This document shows, piece after piece, positions 46,801-57,877 of a DNA stretch of 64,000 bases. The stretch covers positions 1-64,000 of the forward strand of contig NZ_LQPE01000038.1 of NCBI RefSeq assembly GCF_002101735.1, in the 5' to 3' direction. The notes beneath the pieces were generated by a model. That model worked only from the letters and a program-made list of their open reading frames with translations. It was not told where the DNA came from and did no database searches. The translations under genes were made by a program, and so were the position numbers. Every line of letters begins with the position of its first letter. The first letter of the stretch is position 1. The stretch comes from Mycobacterium kyorinense. GTDB lineage: Bacteria; Actinomycetota; Actinomycetes; Mycobacteriales; Mycobacteriaceae.

Positions 46801-49800
46801 CGCAGCATGCAGCGATACGCCCTGCCAGGAGAACGGCAATGCCAGTTCGGCCGCGTCGTGTCCGACGACCAATGCGTGCAGTGCGGCGTCCAACAGCGCC
46901 GGGTGCACGCCGAACCCGCTGACTCCCCCGGCAGCCTCGGGCAAGGTCACTTCGGCGAACACCTCGTCGCCGCGGCGCCACATCGCGGTCAACCCGCGAA
47001 ACGCGGGGCCGTATCCGTAGCCGTGGGCCGCCAGCCGCTCGTAGCCCTCGGCAACGTCGACGGCGGTGGCGCCGGCCGGCGGCCACGCCGACAAATCCGC
47101 CGCCGCCTCAACCGATTCCGAGCTCAACGCGCCCTCAGCGTGGCAGGTCCACGCCGAATCCGTGTTCTCCCGGGAGAACACCGACACGCTGCGCTTGCCG
47201 GTCTCGTCGGCAGCACCGACGACCACCTGCAGCGCCACCGAACCGGAGGCGGGCAGCATCAGCGGTGCCTGCAGCGTCAGCTCGTCGACCACCGAACAGC
47301 CGACCTCGTCGCCGGCGCGGATGGCCAACTCGACGAATCCCGTGCCGGGAAACACCGTCATCCCTGAGACGGCGTGGTCGTTCAGCCAGCCCTGAGACGA
47401 CGGCGACAGGCGCCCGGTCAGCACCACGCCGCCCGAGTCCGGCCGCTCCACGACCGCTCCCAGCAGCGGATGCTCGCTGGACGCCAGGCCCAGACCGGCC
47501 GCGTCGAGCGCCGCGCCGTCGCCGGAGAGCCAAAACCGCCGCCGCTCAAAGGCATACGTCGGCAATTCGACGAACGTGCCGCCGGGCAGCGCTGCGCGCC
47601 AATCGACACCGACGCCCGACACGAAGGCCTGCGCGGCGGAGGTCAGGAACCGGTCGAACCCGCCTTCGTCGCGGCCGAGGGTGGGAATGACGATCGGGTT
47701 TGCGCCGTGGTCGGTGACGGTGTCTTCGATGCCGGCGATCAACGCCGGATGCGGGCTGGATTCGACGAAGGTTCGGTAGCCCTGCTGGCAGGCGCTGCGC
47801 ACCGCCTGGTCGAATTCGACGGTCTGCCGGATGTTGCGGTACCAGTAGTCGGCGTCCAATCCTGCGGTGTCGAAAAGGCCGCCGGTGACCGTGGAAAAGA
47901 ATGCGGTACGCGACGATTGCGGCTCGATGCCGGCCAGCGCGTCGGCCAACTTGTCGCGGATCGCCTCGACGTCGGCGGAATGCGACGCGTAGTCCACGTC
48001 GATGCGGCGCGCGCGCAATTCGCGTTCCGTGCAGTGCCGGATCAGCTCGTCGAGTGCCGGCACTTCACCGGATACCACCACCGCGGAGCAGCCGTTGATC
48101 GCGGCGATGCTGACCCGATCACCGAAGGGCGCCAACAACTCTCGCGCTTGCTCGCTGTCGCAGGCCAGCGACACCATGCCGCCGCGGCCGGCCAGCTCGG
48201 TCAACAGTTTGCTGCGCAGTGTGACGACGCGTGCGGCGTCACGCAACGACAACGCACCCGCGACGTAGGCGGCGGCGATCTCGCCCTGCGAATGGCCGAT
48301 CACGGCGTCCGGGCGCACACCGATGGACCGCCACAATTCGGCCAGCGACACCATCACCGCGAACAGCGCGGGCTGCACCACGTCGACCCGGTCCAGGCCC
48401 GGGGCGCCCGGCGCGGCGCGCAGCACGTCGATCAGCGACCAGTCGACGAACTCCGCGAAGGCGTCCGCACAGGCCTGCATGTGCTCGGCGAAAACCGGTG
48501 CGGTGTTCAGCAATTCGACGCCCATGCCGAGCCATTGGGAACCTTGGCCGGGGAACACGAACACGGTTTTGCCGGCCGGCGTGGCGCCGCCGTGCACCAC
48601 GCGCGCGCCGGGCAGGCCGTCGGCCAGTTCGCCCAGCCCGGTTAGCAACTGCTCCCGGTCAGAACCGACGACGACCGCGCGATGCTCGAATGTCGACCGC
48701 CCCGCCAACGACCAGCCCACGTCGACCGGATCCAGCTCGGTGTGGGTGGCCACAAACTCCGACAGCCGGGCCGCTTGCTTCTCCAGTGCCGCAGCGCTTT
48801 TCGCCGACACGACCCACGGCACCACCGCGGGCTTCATCGGATTCTCGGCAGCCGTCTCCGCGGGCGGGGCGGACTCGATGATCACATGCGCGTTGGTGCC
48901 GCTGATCCCGAACGACGACACTCCGGCGCGGCGCGCTTTGTCGTGGGCCGGCCACGGGTGGGGTTCGGTCAGCAGCGACACCCGGCCCGCCGACCAATCC
49001 ACATGCGGGCTAGGCGAATCCACATGCAATGTCGACGGCAGCATTTCGTGGCGCATCGCTTGCACCATCTTGATCACGCCGGCGACGCCCGCGGCTGCCT
49101 GGGTGTGGCCCATGTTCGACTTGATCGAACCCAGCCACAGCGGCTCGGACCGGTCCTGCCCATAGGTCGCCAAAAGTGCTTGGGCCTCAATGGGATCGCC
49201 CAGCGTGGTGCCGGTGCCGTGGCCCTCCACCGCGTCGACCTCGGCCGGGGTGAGCCCGGCGTTGGCCAGTGCGGCGCGCACCACCCGCTGCTGCGACGGG
49301 CCGTTGGGCGCGGTCAGCCCGTTGGAGGCGCCGTCCTGGTTGACCGCCGAGCCGCGCACCACCGCCAACACCGGATGGCCCAATCGCCGGGCGTCCGAAA
49401 GCCGCTCGACGACCAGCATGCCGCCGCCCTCGGACCAGCCGACGCCGTCGGCCGCACCCGCGTACGGCTTGCACCGGCCGTCGGGCGCGAGTCCCCGATG
49501 TCGGCTGAACTCGACGAACACCGTCGGCGTCGCGTTGACCGTCGCTCCCCCGGCCAGGGCCAAATCGCACTCGCCCGAACGCAACGACTGCACCGCCATG
49601 TGCAGCGCCACCAGCGACGACGAACACGCGGTGTCCACCGACACCGCCGGGCCCTCCAACCCCAGCACGTACGCCACGCGGCCGGTGGCGACGCTGGACG
49701 TCATCCCGGTCAGCCGGTAGCCCTCGATCTCCTCGGCGAGCATGCCGTAGCCCTGGACGATGATCCCGGCGAACACGCCGGTGGCGCTGCCGCGCAGCCC

Positions 49801-50232
49801 GGTCGGGTCAATTCCGGCCCGCTCCAACGCCTCCCACGACAACTCGAGCAGCATCCGGTGCTGCGGGTCGGTGGCCAGCGCCTCGCTCGGCGACACCCCG
49901 AAGAACCCAGCGTCGAAACCCGCGACGTCGTCGACGAATCCGCCGTGCCGGGTGTAGGACTTGTGCGGCGCATCGGGGTCCGGATCGAACAGCCCGGCCA
50001 GGTCCCAGCCGCGATCGGTGGGAAACTCCGACATCACGTCTCGGCCCTGGGCGACCATGTCCCACAGGTCGTCAGGGCTTTGCACGCCGCCGGGGAACCG
50101 ACAAGACATCCCGACGATCGCAATCGGTTCACCGGACCGTTCCAGCAGAGCGCGGTTCTTGCGCTTCAGCCGCTCCACCTGGACCAGCGCTTTACGCAGC
50201 GCTTCGGTCGCATGCTGGAGTTGGTCAGCCAT
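37870..50232 (-). CDS. pks12: Bimodular mycoketide synthase Pks12
   Basis: A 4120-residue type I polyketide synthase, close to M. tuberculosis Pks12 (about 4151 residues), which builds the mycoketide chain of mannosyl-phosphomycoketide antigens. Each of two complete modules has KS-AT-DH-ER-KR-ACP. Approximate landmarks: docking helix 1-35; KS Cys in DTACSSS at 202 and 2217; AT1 with GHSQGE and YASH (about 747), predicted methylmalonyl; AT2 with GHSVGE and HAFH (about 2759), predicted malonyl; DH His near 954 and 2962; [13 protein letters not shown] near 1495 and 3508; [13 protein letters not shown] near 1677 and 3690; [11 protein letters not shown] near 1989 and 3997. The alternating extender choice fits the methyl branching of mycoketide. 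No thioesterase is present, as expected. A GAGGGG ribosome binding site precedes the ATG. Confidence 0.97.
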   Translation of the reverse strand: MADQLQHATEALRKALVQVERLKRKNRALLERSGEPIAIVGMSCRFPGGVQSPDDLWDMVAQGRDVMSEFPTDRGWDLAGLFDPDPDAPHKSYTRHGGFVDDVAGFDAGFFGVSPSEALATDPQHRMLLELSWEALERAGIDPTGLRGSATGVFAGIIVQGYGMLAEEIEGYRLTGMTSSVATGRVAYVLGLEGPAVSVDTACSSSLVALHMAVQSLRSGECDLALAGGATVNATPTVFVEFSRHRGLAPDGRCKPYAGAADGVGWSEGGGMLVVERLSDARRLGHPVLAVVRGSAVNQDGASNGLTAPNGPSQQRVVRAALANAGLTPAEVDAVEGHGTGTTLGDPIEAQALLATYGQDRSEPLWLGSIKSNMGHTQAAAGVAGVIKMVQAMRHEMLPSTLHVDSPSPHVDWSAGRVSLLTEPHPWPAHDKARRAGVSSFGISGTNAHVIIESAPPAETAAENPMKPAVVPWVVSAKSAAALEKQAARLSEFVATHTELDPVDVGWSLAGRSTFEHRAVVVGSDREQLLTGLGELADGLPGARVVHGGATPAGKTVFVFPGQGSQWLGMGVELLNTAPVFAEHMQACADAFAEFVDWSLIDVLRAAPGAPGLDRVDVVQPALFAVMVSLAELWRSIGVRPDAVIGHSQGEIAAAYVAGALSLRDAARVVTLRSKLLTELAGRGGMVSLACDSEQARELLAPFGDRVSIAAINGCSAVVVSGEVPALDELIRHCTERELRARRIDVDYASHSADVEAIRDKLADALAGIEPQSSRTAFFSTVTGGLFDTAGLDADYWYRNIRQTVEFDQAVRSACQQGYRTFVESSPHPALIAGIEDTVTDHGANPIVIPTLGRDEGGFDRFLTSAAQAFVSGVGVDWRAALPGGTFVELPTYAFERRRFWLSGDGAALDAAGLGLASSEHPLLGAVVERPDSGGVVLTGRLSPSSQGWLNDHAVSGMTVFPGTGFVELAIRAGDEVGCSVVDELTLQAPLMLPASGSVALQVVVGAADETGKRSVSVFSRENTDSAWTCHAEGALSSESVEAAADLSAWPPAGATAVDVAEGYERLAAHGYGYGPAFRGLTAMWRRGDEVFAEVTLPEAAGGVSGFGVHPALLDAALHALVVGHDAAELALPFSWQGVSLHAAGASAVRVRLAPAGPSAVSVELADGVGLPVLSVSAMVARPVSQQQLMAAVSGSGADRLFELAWSPASPGTGATPSYEIFESLPATEDPVTAAYERTHAALTAVQTWLAERDSGVLVVVTRGAMALPGEDVTDLAGAAVWGLVRSAQTEHPGRLVLADVDGPVDAATILAVGEPQVLLRDGVPYTPRVRGSRAVDGLLVPPDGEKPWRLGLSAAGTFENLQLEPVPNADAPLGPGQVRVAVRAIAANFRDVMITLGMFTHDALLGGEAAGVVVEVGPGVTEFAVGDAVMGFFPDTSGTLVAGDTRLLLPMPADWSFAEAAGVSAVFTTAYYAFLHLADVQPGQRVLIHAATGGVGMAAVQLARHLGLEIYATASRGKWDTLRAMGFDDDHIADSRTLDFEEKFRSATGGRGMDVVLDSLAGDFVDASLRLVAPGGVFLEMGKTDIRDPGVVAENYPGVRYRAFDLFEPGRPRMHQYLLELAKLFDDGLLRPLPVTTFDIRRAPAALRYLSQARHTGKVVMTMPDAWAAGTVLITGGTGMAGSALARHVVAEHGVRHLLLLSRRGADAPGAAELAGELREAGAQVQVVACDAADREALAKVVSDIPVQHPLSAVIHAAGVLDDAVVSSLTPERIDTVLRAKVDAAWNLHELTRDLHVSAFVMFSSMAGLVGSSGQANYAAANSFLDALAAHRRAHRLPATSLGWGLWEQASEMTGGLDAADRARLSRSGVKALSLAEALQLFDTAMIVDEPFLVPAHIDTSALRSHATAVPPMFSELITAPTRRRVDESLAATKSKSALAQRLHGLSDDEQHAMLLNLVRSHIATVLGNTTPEAIDPDKAFSDLGFDSLTAVEMRNRLKAATGLALSPTLIFDYPTPSRLASYMRTELAGVPQEIKQVPAVRATGDDPIAIVGMACRFPGAVNSPEDLWDMVVQGRDVLTEFPSDRGWDLAGLFNPDPDVPGACYTRTGGFVDGVADFDPGFFGVAPSEALAMDPQQRMFLELSWEALERAGIDPTSLRGSATGVFAGIMTQGYGMFAAEPVEGFRLTGQLSSVASGRVAYVLGLEGPALSVDTACSSSLVTLHMAVQSLRSGECDLALAGGVTINATPDIFVEFSRWRGLSPDGRCKAFAGAADGTGFSEGGGMLVVERLSDAQRLGHPVLAVVRGSAVNQDGASNGLTAPNGPSQQRVVRAALANAGLTPAEVDAVEGHGTGTTLGDPIEAQALLATYGQDRSEPLWLGSIKSNMGHTQAAAGVAGVIKMVQAMRHQMLPATLHVDEPSPHVDWSAGRIALLTEPQPWPADGKVRRAGISSFGISGTNAHVIIEAAPAVQEPDDEPVNPPVLPWVVSAKTATALGKQAAQLTGYLHEHSELELLDVGWTLAGRSTFEHRAVVVGSDREQLLAGLTELADGDPAGSVIQGCATPAGKTVFVFPGQGSQWLGMGMGLHAAYPVFAEAFNTVVGELDRHLLRPLREVMWGHDENVLNTTEFAQPALFAVEVALYRLLESWGMRPDYVMGHSVGELTAAHVAGVLSLENAAVLVAARGRFMQALPAGGAMIALQATEEEVRPLLGDDAGIAAINGPTSVVVSGAEKAVAAVAERLREMGRRTHRLAVSHAFHSPLMEPMIDEFATVAAGLALGQASIPIISNVTGQLAGDDFGSAQYWTTHIRQAVRFADSIRFAHSAGATRFLEVGPGGGLTASIDESLPDADIVSVPMLRKDRPEPISLTTAAAQAFVSGAAVDWRKMLGGGRFVELPTYAFERRRFWLSGDGAAVDAAGLGLGSSEHPLLGAVVELPTSGGVVLTGRLAPASQPWLNDHAISGVVLFPGAGFVELVIRAGDEVGCGVVEELMLAAPLVLPATGSVAVQVVVGGADQTGLRAVSVFSRADAGSGWVLHAEGQLSSGSVEPAAELSAWPPVGAVPVDVTGVYEQLAARGYGYGPAFQGLTAMWRRGDEVFAEVSLPANAGVSPAGFGVHPAVLDAALHAVIVAANGPDADGGVLVPFSWQRVCLHAAGASAVRARIAPTGPSSVSVELADGLGLPVLSVSAMVARPVTQQQLMAALSGSGPDRLFEVNWSPAPPGADATPSYQVFESAPTAGDPLTATFERTHAALAAVQSWVAEPDSGVLVVVTRGAVALPGEVVTDLAGAAVWGLVRSAQTEHPGRLVLADVDKDIDAEAILAVGEPQVVVRGGVTHIARVHGSRAVDGLLVPPGDGKPWRLGLSSPGTFENLLIEPLPDADAPLASGHVRIAVEAMAANFRDVMITLGLYPDEDAAMGVEASGVVVEIGPGVTEFAVGDRVAGLFPEGTGTIATTDQRLLLGIPAGWSSTDAATVPVVFATAYYALSTLAEVRPGQRVLIHAAAGGVGMAAVQLARHWGLEVFATASRGKWETLRAMGFDDDHIADSRSLDFEEKFRTATGGRGMDVVLDSLAGDFVDASLRLVAPGGVFLEMGKTDIRDPQVVADNHAQVRYRAFDLFEAGADHIRRILSELAAMFANKSLRPLPVTRFDIRRAPAALRYLSQARHVGKVVMTMPDAWAAGTVLITGGTGMAGSALARHVVTQHGVRHLLLLSRRGAEAPGAAELAAELRQAGAQVQMVACDAADRDALAAVVGRLERPLSAVFHTAGVLDDAVVTSLTPERMDAVLRAKVTAAWNLHELTRDLHVSAFVMFSSMAGLVGSSGQANYAAANSFLDALAAHRRAQGLPAISLGWGLWEQASGMTGDLGTVDFARFARDGIVAMSAGEALSLLDTAMIVDEPFLLPARIDFTALRAKHDSGTLPPMFVDLINASARRQVDDSLAAAKSKSALLQRLEGLAEDEQHAVLLDLVRSHIATVLGNTTPEAIDPDKAFQELGFDSLTAVEMRNRLKAATGLALSPTLIFDYPNSAALAGYFRQELLGAGSDIPEKVAPGEAEIQRVVASIPVKRLRQAGVLDLLLSLANETEGIAATEVSEKDLADMDLDDLVNAALLNDDE
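43010..43341. repeat. Near-identical KS tract in pks12 module 2
   Basis: About 330 bp that match 49052-49383 in module 1 at roughly 97 percent by eye, offset 6042 bp (exactly 2014 codons). ER/KR tracts of the two modules are also very alike. Such tracts point to gene conversion between modules and are a risk for assembly. Confidence 0.8.
49052..49383. repeat. Near-identical KS tract in pks12 module 1
   Basis: Module 1 copy of the ketosynthase tract found at 43010-43341, with about ten substitutions, mostly at third codon positions. Confidence 0.8.
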
Positions 50233-50383
50233 ATTTGTTACCCCTCGCCTAACGTCGGTCGCCGAACCCGGAATGCGGCCGAGTCACGAAAGTCGGTGAG
50301 CCGGGAGCGCGGCCAATACCGGCGTTGCCCAGCGATCCATGGCGCGACTGTACAGGTCACAGCTTGGAGACGGTCAGTCGCGG

Positions 50384-50722
50384 TCAGCGCCAGCCGTCGG
50401 CCGCTTTGGCCGCCCGCACCAACGCGTCGCACAGCTCGCGCAGTTCGGTCGCGCCGGCTCCCTCCTCGAGCGCGGTCGCGACGTCCTCGGCGGCACATCG
50501 CACCTGATAGACCCGGTCGGACAGGTCAGCGGCCTCATCGGCGGACAACACGACGGCGTCCGGCGGCAACGTGGGGCCGTTGGCCCCGTTCACCGAGGCC
50601 CGCTGCTCGTAGGCGCGCTGTCGGCAGGACTGGCGGCAGTATTGCCGGCGGCGGCCCATCCCGGTGTCGGTCACGTCGCGGCCACACCAACGGCATGGCT
50701 GCGGTCGGGTACGGCGGCTCAC
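50384..50722 (-). CDS. Small zinc-ribbon-like protein (Rv2049c-like)
   Basis: A 112-residue protein. The N-terminal 40 residues hold a likely zinc site, CRWCGRDV followed by RRQYCRQSCRQRAYE (CxxC and CxxxC). The C-terminal half is predicted helical. It sits between pks12 and rbpA where M. tuberculosis has the short Rv2049c. The GTG start gives a sensible N-terminus. Function unknown; a nucleic-acid role is plausible from the basic Cys-rich start. Confidence 0.8.
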   Translation of the reverse strand: MSRRTRPQPCRWCGRDVTDTGMGRRRQYCRQSCRQRAYEQRASVNGANGPTLPPDAVVLSADEAADLSDRVYQVRCAAEDVATALEEGAGATELRELCDALVRAAKAADGWR

Positions 50723-50913
50723 GGCCCCGACTTTAACCGTGGCGATCGCAAGCGCGGCGGAGCCGCGCGCCGCGAAAGCGGCCCCCGCGCCGCTGTCCCG
50801 GTATCATGGGGGGGTTGCGTCGTACCGCCCGGCGCCGAAGAGGCCACAGGGAACTGCGCGGACCGCCACAGCGTTGTCCAGCCCGAAGAGAATTGCACTG
50901 GAGGAGTTTCACG

Positions 50914-51252
50914 ATGGCTGATCGTGTGCTGAGAGGCAGCCGCCTCGGAGCGGTGAGCTACGAGACCGACCGCAACCACGATCTGGCGCCGCGTCAGATT
51001 GCGCGGTATCGCACGGAAAACGGCGAGGAGTTCGACGTTCCGTTCGCCGACGACGCCGAGATCCCCGGCACCTGGCTGTGCCGCAACGGGATGGAAGGCA
51101 CCCTGATCGAGGGTGACCTGCCCGAGCCGAAGAAGGTCAAGCCGCCGCGTACGCACTGGGACATGCTGCTGGAGCGCCGCTCGATCGAGGAGCTCGAGGA
51201 GCTGCTCAAGGAGCGCCTCGAGTTGATCAGGTCGCGCCGCCGCGGCAGTTGA
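50914..51252 (+). CDS. rbpA: RNA polymerase-binding protein RbpA
   Basis: A 112-residue transcription factor that binds sigma-A/sigma-B holoenzyme and stabilises open complexes. The core domain (residues 25-70) carries YRTENGEEFDVPFADDAEIP and the sigma-interacting C-terminal helix region ends ERRSIEELEELLKERLELIR. A basic linker KKVKPPR lies between them. A GGAGGAG ribosome binding site precedes the ATG. Length matches Rv2050. The gene is divergent from the Rv2049c-like gene. Confidence 0.97.
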   Translation: MADRVLRGSRLGAVSYETDRNHDLAPRQIARYRTENGEEFDVPFADDAEIPGTWLCRNGMEGTLIEGDLPEPKKVKPPRTHWDMLLERRSIEELEELLKERLELIRSRRRGS

Positions 51253-51292
51253 CGCGCCGGTGTTCCGCAGCGAGCGTGCGTAAACCCGGCAA

Positions 51293-52069
51293 TTAGTCCG
51301 GCGTGTCGACCGGCGACACGCACGCTCGCGGCTGGCGGGACAGGCGGCCGTTGATGCCCCACTGGGCGACCTTGACCAGCGCTTCGCGGATGTTCGACCC
51401 GCTCATCTTGGACACGCCGAGTTCTCGCTCGGTGAAGGTGATCGGGACTTCGACGACGGTGAAGCCGTTGCTGACCGTGCGATAGGTCAGGTCGATCTGG
51501 AAGCAGTAGCCCTTGGAGTCCACGGCGTCCAGGTCGAGCTTCTCCAGCACCGCGCGCCGGTAGGCGCGGTAGCCGGCGGTGATGTCATGGACCCCGATCC
51601 CCAGCAGCAGCCGTGAATAGGTGTTGGCCACCTTGGACAGCACGATGCGCCGCCACGGCCAGTTGCGGACCGTGCCGCCGTCGACGTAACGCGAACCGAT
51701 CGCCAGGTCGGCGCCCGCATCCACCGCGTCCAGCAGGCGGTGCAGCTGCTCGGGCGCGTGGCTGCCGTCGGCGTCCATCTCGACCAGCGTCGAGTACTGC
51801 CTGCCCAGGCCCCAGGCGAAGCCTTCGAGGTAGGCCGCCCCCAGCCCGTTTTTGACCGTGCGGTGCATGACGTGGATCCGCTCGGGGTCGGCGGCCGCCA
51901 GCTCGTCGGCAAGCTGTCCGGTGCCGTCGGGGCTGCTGTCGTCGACCACGAGCACGTGCACGTCGGGACGGGCCTCGTGCAGTCGACGCAGAATCAGCGG
52001 AAGATTCTCCCGCTCGTTGTAGGTAGGGATGATCACCAGCGTGCGCTGAGTGGGACGGTCGCCCGTCAT
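51293..52069 (-). CDS. ppm1: Polyprenol monophosphomannose synthase Ppm1
   Basis: A 258-residue GT2 glycosyltransferase that transfers mannose from GDP-mannose to polyprenol phosphate, the donor for lipomannan and lipoarabinomannan. It shows [13 protein letters not shown] near residue 13, [11 protein letters not shown] near residue 42 and the DXD-type motif [14 protein letters not shown] near residue 97. M. tuberculosis fuses this domain to Lnt (Rv2051c, about 874 residues). Here it is a separate gene 20 bp downstream of lnt, as in M. smegmatis. I chose the ATG at 52069. Confidence 0.94.
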   Translation of the reverse strand: MTGDRPTQRTLVIIPTYNERENLPLILRRLHEARPDVHVLVVDDSSPDGTGQLADELAAADPERIHVMHRTVKNGLGAAYLEGFAWGLGRQYSTLVEMDADGSHAPEQLHRLLDAVDAGADLAIGSRYVDGGTVRNWPWRRIVLSKVANTYSRLLLGIGVHDITAGYRAYRRAVLEKLDLDAVDSKGYCFQIDLTYRTVSNGFTVVEVPITFTERELGVSKMSGSNIREALVKVAQWGINGRLSRQPRACVSPVDTPD

Positions 52070-52089
52070 ATGGCTCCTTTGTCTGGCCC

Positions 52090-54051
52090 TCACCGGGCGG
52101 AATGTCGGCCGCCCTCGTCGAGCGGTTCGTCGTCCTCGTCGATCAGGTCCTCGTCGGGCGGCTCCTCGTCCGTTTCCTCCGACGCGAGGTCCTCGGATCC
52201 GTCCGCGGGCGCGGCCCGTCGCATCGGCCGAAGCCAGCGGCGATCAGGACGCGGGAACCACCCATTGTGCAGTATTCCGGCCAGAATGGCGCCGACGCCC
52301 GCCAGGACCAGGATCCACTGCACGACCGGCCCCCAGCGGGTGGCCGGCGTCAGCGTCGTCTTGAGCCGCACCTGGGTGTCCAGGTAAGCCGGCTCGAAGA
52401 AGTCGGTGCGGTCCAGCTCCCGGCCGTCCGGCGCGATCACCGCGCTGACGCCGACGGTGCCGGCGACGACGACATAGCGGTCGTGCTCGACGGCGCGCAC
52501 CTTGTCGAACGCCAGCTGCTGCTCGCTCATGGTCTGGTCGAAGGTGGCGTTGTTGCTGGGCATGGCCAGCACCTGGGCGCCGTTGCGCACCGATTCGCGC
52601 GGGGCGCGGTCGAAGATTACCTCCCAGCAGGTGGCCACCCCGACCGGGATGCCCGCGGCGTGCACCACGCCGCTGCTCTGGCCCGGCACCATGTGCCCGG
52701 CCCAGGCGGCGAATCCGGACAGGTGCTTGAAGAGCCACGGCCAGGGCAGATACTCCCCGAACGGTTGGACGATCTGCTTGTTGTGGCGCTCGGCCGGCCC
52801 GCTGCCCGGATTCCAGACGATCACCGTGTTGGTGTATGCCGGCTGATCCGGCGGCCGGTTGGGGACGTCGAGCACCGTTCCGACCAGGATCGGCGCGCCG
52901 ATCGCCGCCGCGGCCGCCGTGATCAGCTGACCCGCGTCGGGGTTGGCCAGCGGATCGATATCCGACGCGTCCTCGGGCCAGACGACGAACTGGGGTTGCG
53001 GGACGCGCCCGGCGTGCACGTCGTCGGCCAGCCGCCGCGTCTCCCGGACGTGGTTGTCGAGCACCGCCCGGCGCTGGGAGTTGAAGTCCAGCCCGAGTCG
53101 CGGCACGTTGCCCTGGACCGCGGCGACGGTGACGACGGGCTCGTTGCCCGCGCCCGTCCCGGAATGCCGGACCGGCGGCCACACGGCGACCGCGGCGAAC
53201 AGCACCACGCAAATGCAGGCGGTCGGCAGCATGACCGCCGGGACACGCTCCGCCCGTTGCGGGCTCTGCCACCAGGACACGACCTCGACCGTGATCGCGG
53301 TTGCGGCGCACCCGATCAGCACGATTCCCAGCGACAACAGCGGGGGGCCGCCGAGCCGGACCAGCGGCAGGAACGGGCCATCGGTTTGACCGAATGCCAC
53401 CACGCCCCAGGGGAATCCGCCGAAGGGGCCGGTCGACTTCAACCACTCCTGAGCCACCCACACCAGCGCGAACCACACCGGCCAGCCCGGCAACCGGCGC
53501 ACCGCGACGGCCGACAGCCCGAAGAGGGCGGGGAACGCCGCGGATACCGTCGCCAGCGCTATCCAGGGCATCGCGCCGACCAGCGCACCGATCCACGGCA
53601 GCAGCGGCAGGTAGAACGTCAGCCCGAACAAGAAGCCGTAGCCCAGTCCGCCCGCCGGCGTCGTCGCGGCCCGGGTCAACACCCAGGCCAGCAGCGCGAA
53701 CGCGACGACGGCGGCCCACCACCAGTTGGTCGACGGGAAGCTGGCGTAGAGCAGCAGCGCCGCGGCGATGGTGGCGCCCAGCCGCAGCAGCCGCGGCTTC
53801 AGCGCGTCGCCGATCCTCGGCAGCCGCGCCAGGATTGCAGTACCGAGCGCGGCAAGGCGGGCCCGGATCGCCTCGCCCGGCTCTGGTCGGGTCCGGTCGG
53901 ACGGTTCCGGACTGCCGTCGAACTCGTCGAGGTCGTCGAAGTCGTCGAGGTCGTCATCCTCGTCCGGTACGGGGATCTCGCCGGTGGCGTCGTCGTCGAC
54001 CAGCGGAAGGATCTCGGTGGCGTCGTCGAAGCGCCGCCGTTCCTCAGCCAT
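52090..54051 (-). CDS. lnt: Apolipoprotein N-acyltransferase Lnt
   Basis: A 653-residue membrane enzyme that adds the third acyl chain to lipoproteins. A long acidic cytosolic N-terminus (residues 1-75, Asp/Glu runs) precedes about eight helices. The nitrilase domain then holds the catalytic Glu in [12 protein letters not shown], Lys in [13 protein letters not shown] and Cys in [11 protein letters not shown] final helix anchors the domain and an acidic tail follows. The ATG overlaps the end of the amidohydrolase gene by 8 bp. It corresponds to the first domain of the M. tuberculosis Ppm1 fusion. Confidence 0.94.
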   Translation of the reverse strand: MAEERRRFDDATEILPLVDDDATGEIPVPDEDDDLDDFDDLDEFDGSPEPSDRTRPEPGEAIRARLAALGTAILARLPRIGDALKPRLLRLGATIAAALLLYASFPSTNWWWAAVVAFALLAWVLTRAATTPAGGLGYGFLFGLTFYLPLLPWIGALVGAMPWIALATVSAAFPALFGLSAVAVRRLPGWPVWFALVWVAQEWLKSTGPFGGFPWGVVAFGQTDGPFLPLVRLGGPPLLSLGIVLIGCAATAITVEVVSWWQSPQRAERVPAVMLPTACICVVLFAAVAVWPPVRHSGTGAGNEPVVTVAAVQGNVPRLGLDFNSQRRAVLDNHVRETRRLADDVHAGRVPQPQFVVWPEDASDIDPLANPDAGQLITAAAAAIGAPILVGTVLDVPNRPPDQPAYTNTVIVWNPGSGPAERHNKQIVQPFGEYLPWPWLFKHLSGFAAWAGHMVPGQSSGVVHAAGIPVGVATCWEVIFDRAPRESVRNGAQVLAMPSNNATFDQTMSEQQLAFDKVRAVEHDRYVVVAGTVGVSAVIAPDGRELDRTDFFEPAYLDTQVRLKTTLTPATRWGPVVQWILVLAGVGAILAGILHNGWFPRPDRRWLRPMRRAAPADGSEDLASEETDEEPPDEDLIDEDDEPLDEGGRHSAR

Positions 54052-55636
54052 GGATAACCGCACCCCGGTGCACAGTTTGCCGGCAGCGCGGCAGCGCCTC
54101 GCCCGGCGCCAGGCGCGGCAAAGCGGGCACCCGCGAGCGTGGGTCGGTCGACCAGCGCTGCACCGCGTTGTCGGGGGCGGCGACGTCGAGTTCGCCGACG
54201 TCCCACACTGCGTACGACGCGGGCGCGCCAGGCGCCAGGGAGCCGGTCAACCCGTCGCGAACTCCGGCGGCGCGCCACCCTCCGCGGGTGGCGGCGGCAA
54301 ACGCCGCCCGCACGGACACCGCGCTGTCCGGAGTGTGGTGATGAGCCGCGGCCCGCACGCTCGCCCACGGATCGAGGCCCGTCACCGGAGCGTCGGATCC
54401 GAACGCGAGAGGCACGCCTTGGGATGCTAACAGCGCAAACGGGTTCAGTCGGCTACCTCGATCGCTGCCCAGTCGGCGGGCGTACATGCCGTCGCTGCCG
54501 CCCCACAACGCATCGAAGTTGGGCTGCATGCTGGCGATGACGCCCCAGGCGCCCAGCTTGGCCGCCTGCTCGGCGGTCACCATCTCCAGATGCTCCAACC
54601 GGTGCCCGCAGCGGGCGACCGCGACGGTCCCGAGCTCGTCGACCACCCGCTCGAAAGCCGCGACCGCGGCCGACACCGCAGCATCACCGATGACGTGGAA
54701 ACCCGCCGTCACACCCGCCTCGGTGCAGGCCCGTAGATGCGCGGTGATCGCCTCCGGCTCGAGGTAGCAGTTGCCGGCAGTCTCCGGGGCGTCGGCGTAC
54801 GGCTCGTGCAGCCAGGCGGTGCGAGAGCCCACCGCGCCGTCGACGAACAGGTCACCGGCCAGCCCGAGCGCGCCGGTCTCGGCGACGAGTTCGCGGGCGC
54901 GCGCCGCGCTGTGCACCGCTTCGCCCCAGTAGCCGATCACATCGACGCCGTGCTCGACAGCGCGCAGCGCCTCCCAGTCGTCGGGGCCGCCGATTTCCGG
55001 ACCGGCGCACTCGTGCACGGCGACGATGCCCGCTGCCGCGGCGGCGTCCAGCGCGGCGATGCGGGCTTGGGCCAATTGAGCGGGGCTGAGCAGGTCGCGA
55101 GCCGCGGCGCGGACCAGGTGATGCGCGTCGCCGGCCAGCGGCAGCTGGTCGGCAACGCCGTCGGCCGCCGCCAACTCCGGAGCGCGCCGCCGCAGGGCGG
55201 TCGAGGCGAGCGCTGAGTGGACGTCGATTCGGCTCAGGTAGACGGGCCGGTCGCCGAGCAGCGCATCGAGGTCGGCCGTGGACGGCGGGCTGTTTTCCGG
55301 CCAGGCGGACTCGTCCCAGCCGTGGCCCCACACCAGCCGATCGGGGTGCGCGGCGGCGTGGTCGGCGATCAGCTGCAGACAATGCTGCCGCGACGTGGCC
55401 GCACGCAGATCCAGGCCAGTGAGCGTCAGGCCGGTGGCGGTGAGGTGGATGTGGCTGTCGACGAACGCGGGCGCGACAAAACTGCCGGCGAGGTCGACGA
55501 TGTCGGCGTCGGGGAACTGGCCGCGGCCGACGTCGTCGCTGCCCAGCCAGGCGACCACGCCGTCGCGGACCGCCATCGCGGTGGCGTCGGGGTGGGTCGG
55601 GCTGTGCACCCGGCCGTGCAGCAACAGGGTTGTCAC
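54044..55636 (-). CDS. Amidohydrolase, YtcJ-like (Rv2052c-like)
   Basis: A 530-residue amidohydrolase-3 family metalloenzyme. The metal motif [10 protein letters not shown] lies near residue 60. [10 protein letters not shown] motif lies near residue 313, HRLEHLEMV near residue 341, and the catalytic-Asp region [13 protein letters not shown] near residue 421. The GTG start gives [10 protein letters not shown], the usual N-terminal beta strand. It precedes lnt with a short overlap and follows fxsA by 10 bp, so all three are probably co-transcribed. The substrate is unknown. Confidence 0.9.
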   Translation of the reverse strand: MTTLLLHGRVHSPTHPDATAMAVRDGVVAWLGSDDVGRGQFPDADIVDLAGSFVAPAFVDSHIHLTATGLTLTGLDLRAATSRQHCLQLIADHAAAHPDRLVWGHGWDESAWPENSPPSTADLDALLGDRPVYLSRIDVHSALASTALRRRAPELAAADGVADQLPLAGDAHHLVRAAARDLLSPAQLAQARIAALDAAAAAGIVAVHECAGPEIGGPDDWEALRAVEHGVDVIGYWGEAVHSAARARELVAETGALGLAGDLFVDGAVGSRTAWLHEPYADAPETAGNCYLEPEAITAHLRACTEAGVTAGFHVIGDAAVSAAVAAFERVVDELGTVAVARCGHRLEHLEMVTAEQAAKLGAWGVIASMQPNFDALWGGSDGMYARRLGSDRGSRLNPFALLASQGVPLAFGSDAPVTGLDPWASVRAAAHHHTPDSAVSVRAAFAAATRGGWRAAGVRDGLTGSLAPGAPASYAVWDVGELDVAAPDNAVQRWSTDPRSRVPALPRLAPGEALPRCRQTVHRGAVIHG

Positions 55637-55646
55637 AGCCGCAAAA

Positions 55647-56066
55647 CTAAGGCAGTCGGGGCGGCTCGACGTCGATAACGTCGATGACCTCGCCGTCGAT
55701 GACGTCGGGCCGGGCGGGAGTGACCAGCGGGCGGCCGATGCGGCGGGCAACCATCGCGACCACCAGCGGGCGGGCGACTGTTCGCATGGGCGGGAAGAGC
55801 AGCAGCAGCCCGACGACGCTGGTGACCAGCCCCGGGACGACCAGCAGCGCGGCGCCGAGCGCGGTCAGCGCGCCGTCGGTCACCGGGCTGCGGCCCGCCA
55901 CCATGTCTGCGAGTTGGCGCTTGACCCGCGATCCGGCCAGCGCGGCGCCGACGACGACGGTGCCCAGCAGCACCAGCAGCGTCCACCCGAGCCCGATCAT
56001 GTGGGCCAGCGCCACCACCACTGCGAGCTCGATAAGGACGTAACCGAAAAACAGTCGCGACACCAT
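55647..56066 (-). CDS. fxsA: FxsA-family membrane protein
   Basis: A 139-residue protein with helices at residues 5-45 and 66-92. The family-typical pattern is FGYVLIELAVVVALAHMIG, then GTVVVGAALAGSRVKRQ. The tail is an acidic/hydrophobic stretch. It matches Rv2053c in position and is shorter at the C-terminus. FxsA of E. coli affects phage exclusion; the mycobacterial role is unknown. It is the first gene of the fxsA-amidohydrolase-lnt-ppm1 run. Confidence 0.9.
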   Translation of the reverse strand: MVSRLFFGYVLIELAVVVALAHMIGLGWTLLVLLGTVVVGAALAGSRVKRQLADMVAGRSPVTDGALTALGAALLVVPGLVTSVVGLLLLFPPMRTVARPLVVAMVARRIGRPLVTPARPDVIDGEVIDVIDVEPPRLP

Positions 56067-56124
56067 GTGATGCCAACGCGCGCGCCTGTCGCGGGAGTTC
56101 CGTCGCCGCGCGCGGCGCGGTTAG

Positions 56125-56844
56125 ATGTCTGTCGTGACGACAATCCAGATGGACACTCCGGCCGGGCCGATCGATGCGCTGCTCGATGTTCCCGACGGGC
56201 AGGGCCCCTTTCCGGGCGTGGTGGTGATTCACGACGCCATCGGCTACGGACCGGACAAGGAAGCGGTCAACGACCACATCGCCGCCGCGGGATACATCGC
56301 GATCACCCCGAACCTGTTCGCGCGCGGTGGCCGGGCACGCTGCGTCCCGAAGGTCATGCGCGAGCTGCTGACCCAGCGCGCCGGCCCTGCTCAGGACGAC
56401 ATCCTGGCTGCCCGCGACCACGTGCTGTCGTTGCCGCAGTGCTCCGGCAAGGTCGGCATCGCCGGTTTCTGCATGGGCGGCCAGTTCGCATTGGTGATGT
56501 CGCCCAAGGGTTTTGGCGCCTCGGCGCCGTTCTACGGCACCCCGCTGCCCCGCCATCTCGACCAGGCGCTGGACGGGGCATGCCCGGTAGTGGCCAGCTT
56601 TGGCAGCCGCGACCCCCTGGGTATGGGGGCTCCCTCGAAGCTGCAGCGGGTTCTGGAGCGCAAGGCGATCCCCAACGACGTGAAGGTCTATCCGCGCGCC
56701 GGGCACAGCTTCGCCAACAAGCTGCCGGCCCAACCGCTGCTTCGCATCACCGGTTTCGGCTACAACCAGGCCGCCACGCAGGACGCGTGGGCGCGGGTCT
56801 TCGCGTTCTTCAGGGAGCACCTGCGAACAGAAGCGGCCAAGTAG
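56125..56844 (+). CDS. Dienelactone hydrolase family protein (Rv2054-like)
   Basis: A 239-residue alpha/beta-hydrolase. The Cys nucleophile is in IAGFCMGGQFAL near residue 116, with Asp in FGSRDPLGMG near residue 163 and His in YPRAGHSFANK near residue 195. These form the Cys-Asp-His triad of dienelactone hydrolases. It is divergent from fxsA. Length matches Rv2054 (about 237 residues). The substrate is not known. Confidence 0.93.
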   Translation: MSVVTTIQMDTPAGPIDALLDVPDGQGPFPGVVVIHDAIGYGPDKEAVNDHIAAAGYIAITPNLFARGGRARCVPKVMRELLTQRAGPAQDDILAARDHVLSLPQCSGKVGIAGFCMGGQFALVMSPKGFGASAPFYGTPLPRHLDQALDGACPVVASFGSRDPLGMGAPSKLQRVLERKAIPNDVKVYPRAGHSFANKLPAQPLLRITGFGYNQAATQDAWARVFAFFREHLRTEAAK

Positions 56845-57063
56845 AGCCCTAGATTCTATTTCACCAAGAAATACCCACCAAACACCCTGGGCGACAAGGG
56901 ATACCGGCACATCGTGCTAAGGTGTTGGGTAAGCCCGGCTAGGGTCGGGTCAACAGCGGCCCTGTCTTGGGCGCCCAACTCAGCGCAGCCATCTCCGCAG
57001 AAATCCTCACGCCCAGCGCGATGGACGCAATTTTGTCACGCGGCATGCGCGAGGCTGCCAAGA
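56845..57063. other. Intergenic, possible short remnant
   Basis: No firm gene. A plus-strand frame reading AAISAEILTPSAMDAILSRG and ending at a TGA at 57084-57086 looks protein-like, but it has no ATG or GTG start and an in-frame TAG just upstream. It may be the tail of a lost gene. The alternative ribosomal protein genes that M. tuberculosis has after Rv2054 are not present. Confidence 0.35.
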
Positions 57064-57627
57064 CTACACGCGGGGCTGATGCGTGAGGTCGCGAATTTTC
57101 TGGGCATAGTCGGCTTCGATCCGGTTGATCGCGGCGTCCATGCGCTGCAGGCGTTGTTGATAGAGCGCGGCCTGCTCGGCGCGGGCGATCTTGTCGGCAG
57201 CCAACACGACGTGGACCCCGGGGTCGTCGATGCTGTCTAGAACTGACCAGTCCCGGGGATCGGTCACGGTGGTGAACGTGTCGGTGTCTACCGCGTAACC
57301 CGCGGATTCGATGCGGCCGATCAAGCGGATAAAGGGCTGGCGGCGCTCGTAGATGACATCTTCGGCTTCGTTCATCAGGTCCGCCATCCGGGTCAGCGTC
57401 ACCGAGATCACCCGCAGCGTCTCAATTTCATCACCCATCTGATTCTCGATGTAGCTGAGGGTGATGGGGGCATCCGCGGGCACCTGAGCAGCCACCGCGC
57501 GAGCCTGCCCGAGCAGATCATCCAACACCTGGCACGCCGCCACACCAATTTGGCGATGCCCCAGGTCTTGTTTTAGCGCGCGCCGCCGCTGTTCTAACAC
57601 CCGACACATTGCATGAAGAGTCTTCAC
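57064..57627 (-). CDS. Hypothetical helical protein
   Basis: A 187-residue protein predicted to be almost all helix, with LTRMADLMNEAEDVIYERRQ near residue 97 and a C-terminal coiled-coil-like stretch AALYQQRLQRMDAAINRIEA. I do not recognise the family. It is divergent from the EspC-like and toxin genes and may belong to the same accessory module, for example as chaperone or regulator. The GTG at 57627 is my choice; a GTG further upstream and an ATG at 57609 are possible. Confidence 0.55.
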   Translation of the reverse strand: MKTLHAMCRVLEQRRRALKQDLGHRQIGVAACQVLDDLLGQARAVAAQVPADAPITLSYIENQMGDEIETLRVISVTLTRMADLMNEAEDVIYERRQPFIRLIGRIESAGYAVDTDTFTTVTDPRDWSVLDSIDDPGVHVVLAADKIARAEQAALYQQRLQRMDAAINRIEADYAQKIRDLTHQPRV

Positions 57628-57877
57628 ACCACGCCGCCTCGTCGATGACGCTTCGTCGCCATCGAAGCAGTACACCAGCTACCAGTGGTTAGGGGACATC
57701 CAGGTGTCGGTCGATGACCCCGAGGCGTATCTACGCCGTTGCAAATCGCGGCGCGATGAGCACCGCACCCAGGCCGAAGTCGACGGCGGATTAGGTTTTG
57801 CCGCATCACGTGGTCTTAGGGCGGCGGTAAACTGCTGCCCAAACCCGTAGGCCTGGGCGAGAGAGCGGGCGGTGGTG
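57628..57877. other. Divergent region with possible gene remnant
   Basis: A plus-strand frame ending at a TAG at 57848-57850 reads QWLGDIQVSVDDPEAYLRR and looks like the end of a protein. It has no proper start and could be a remnant displaced by the toxin module. The promoter for the EspC-like gene should lie in this interval. Confidence 0.35.

Noticed and set aside
52102..54057. 651-codon plus-strand frame opposite lnt
   Set aside because: Antisense of a gene with an intact catalytic triad; product is Arg/His/Asp-rich and has no recognised fold.
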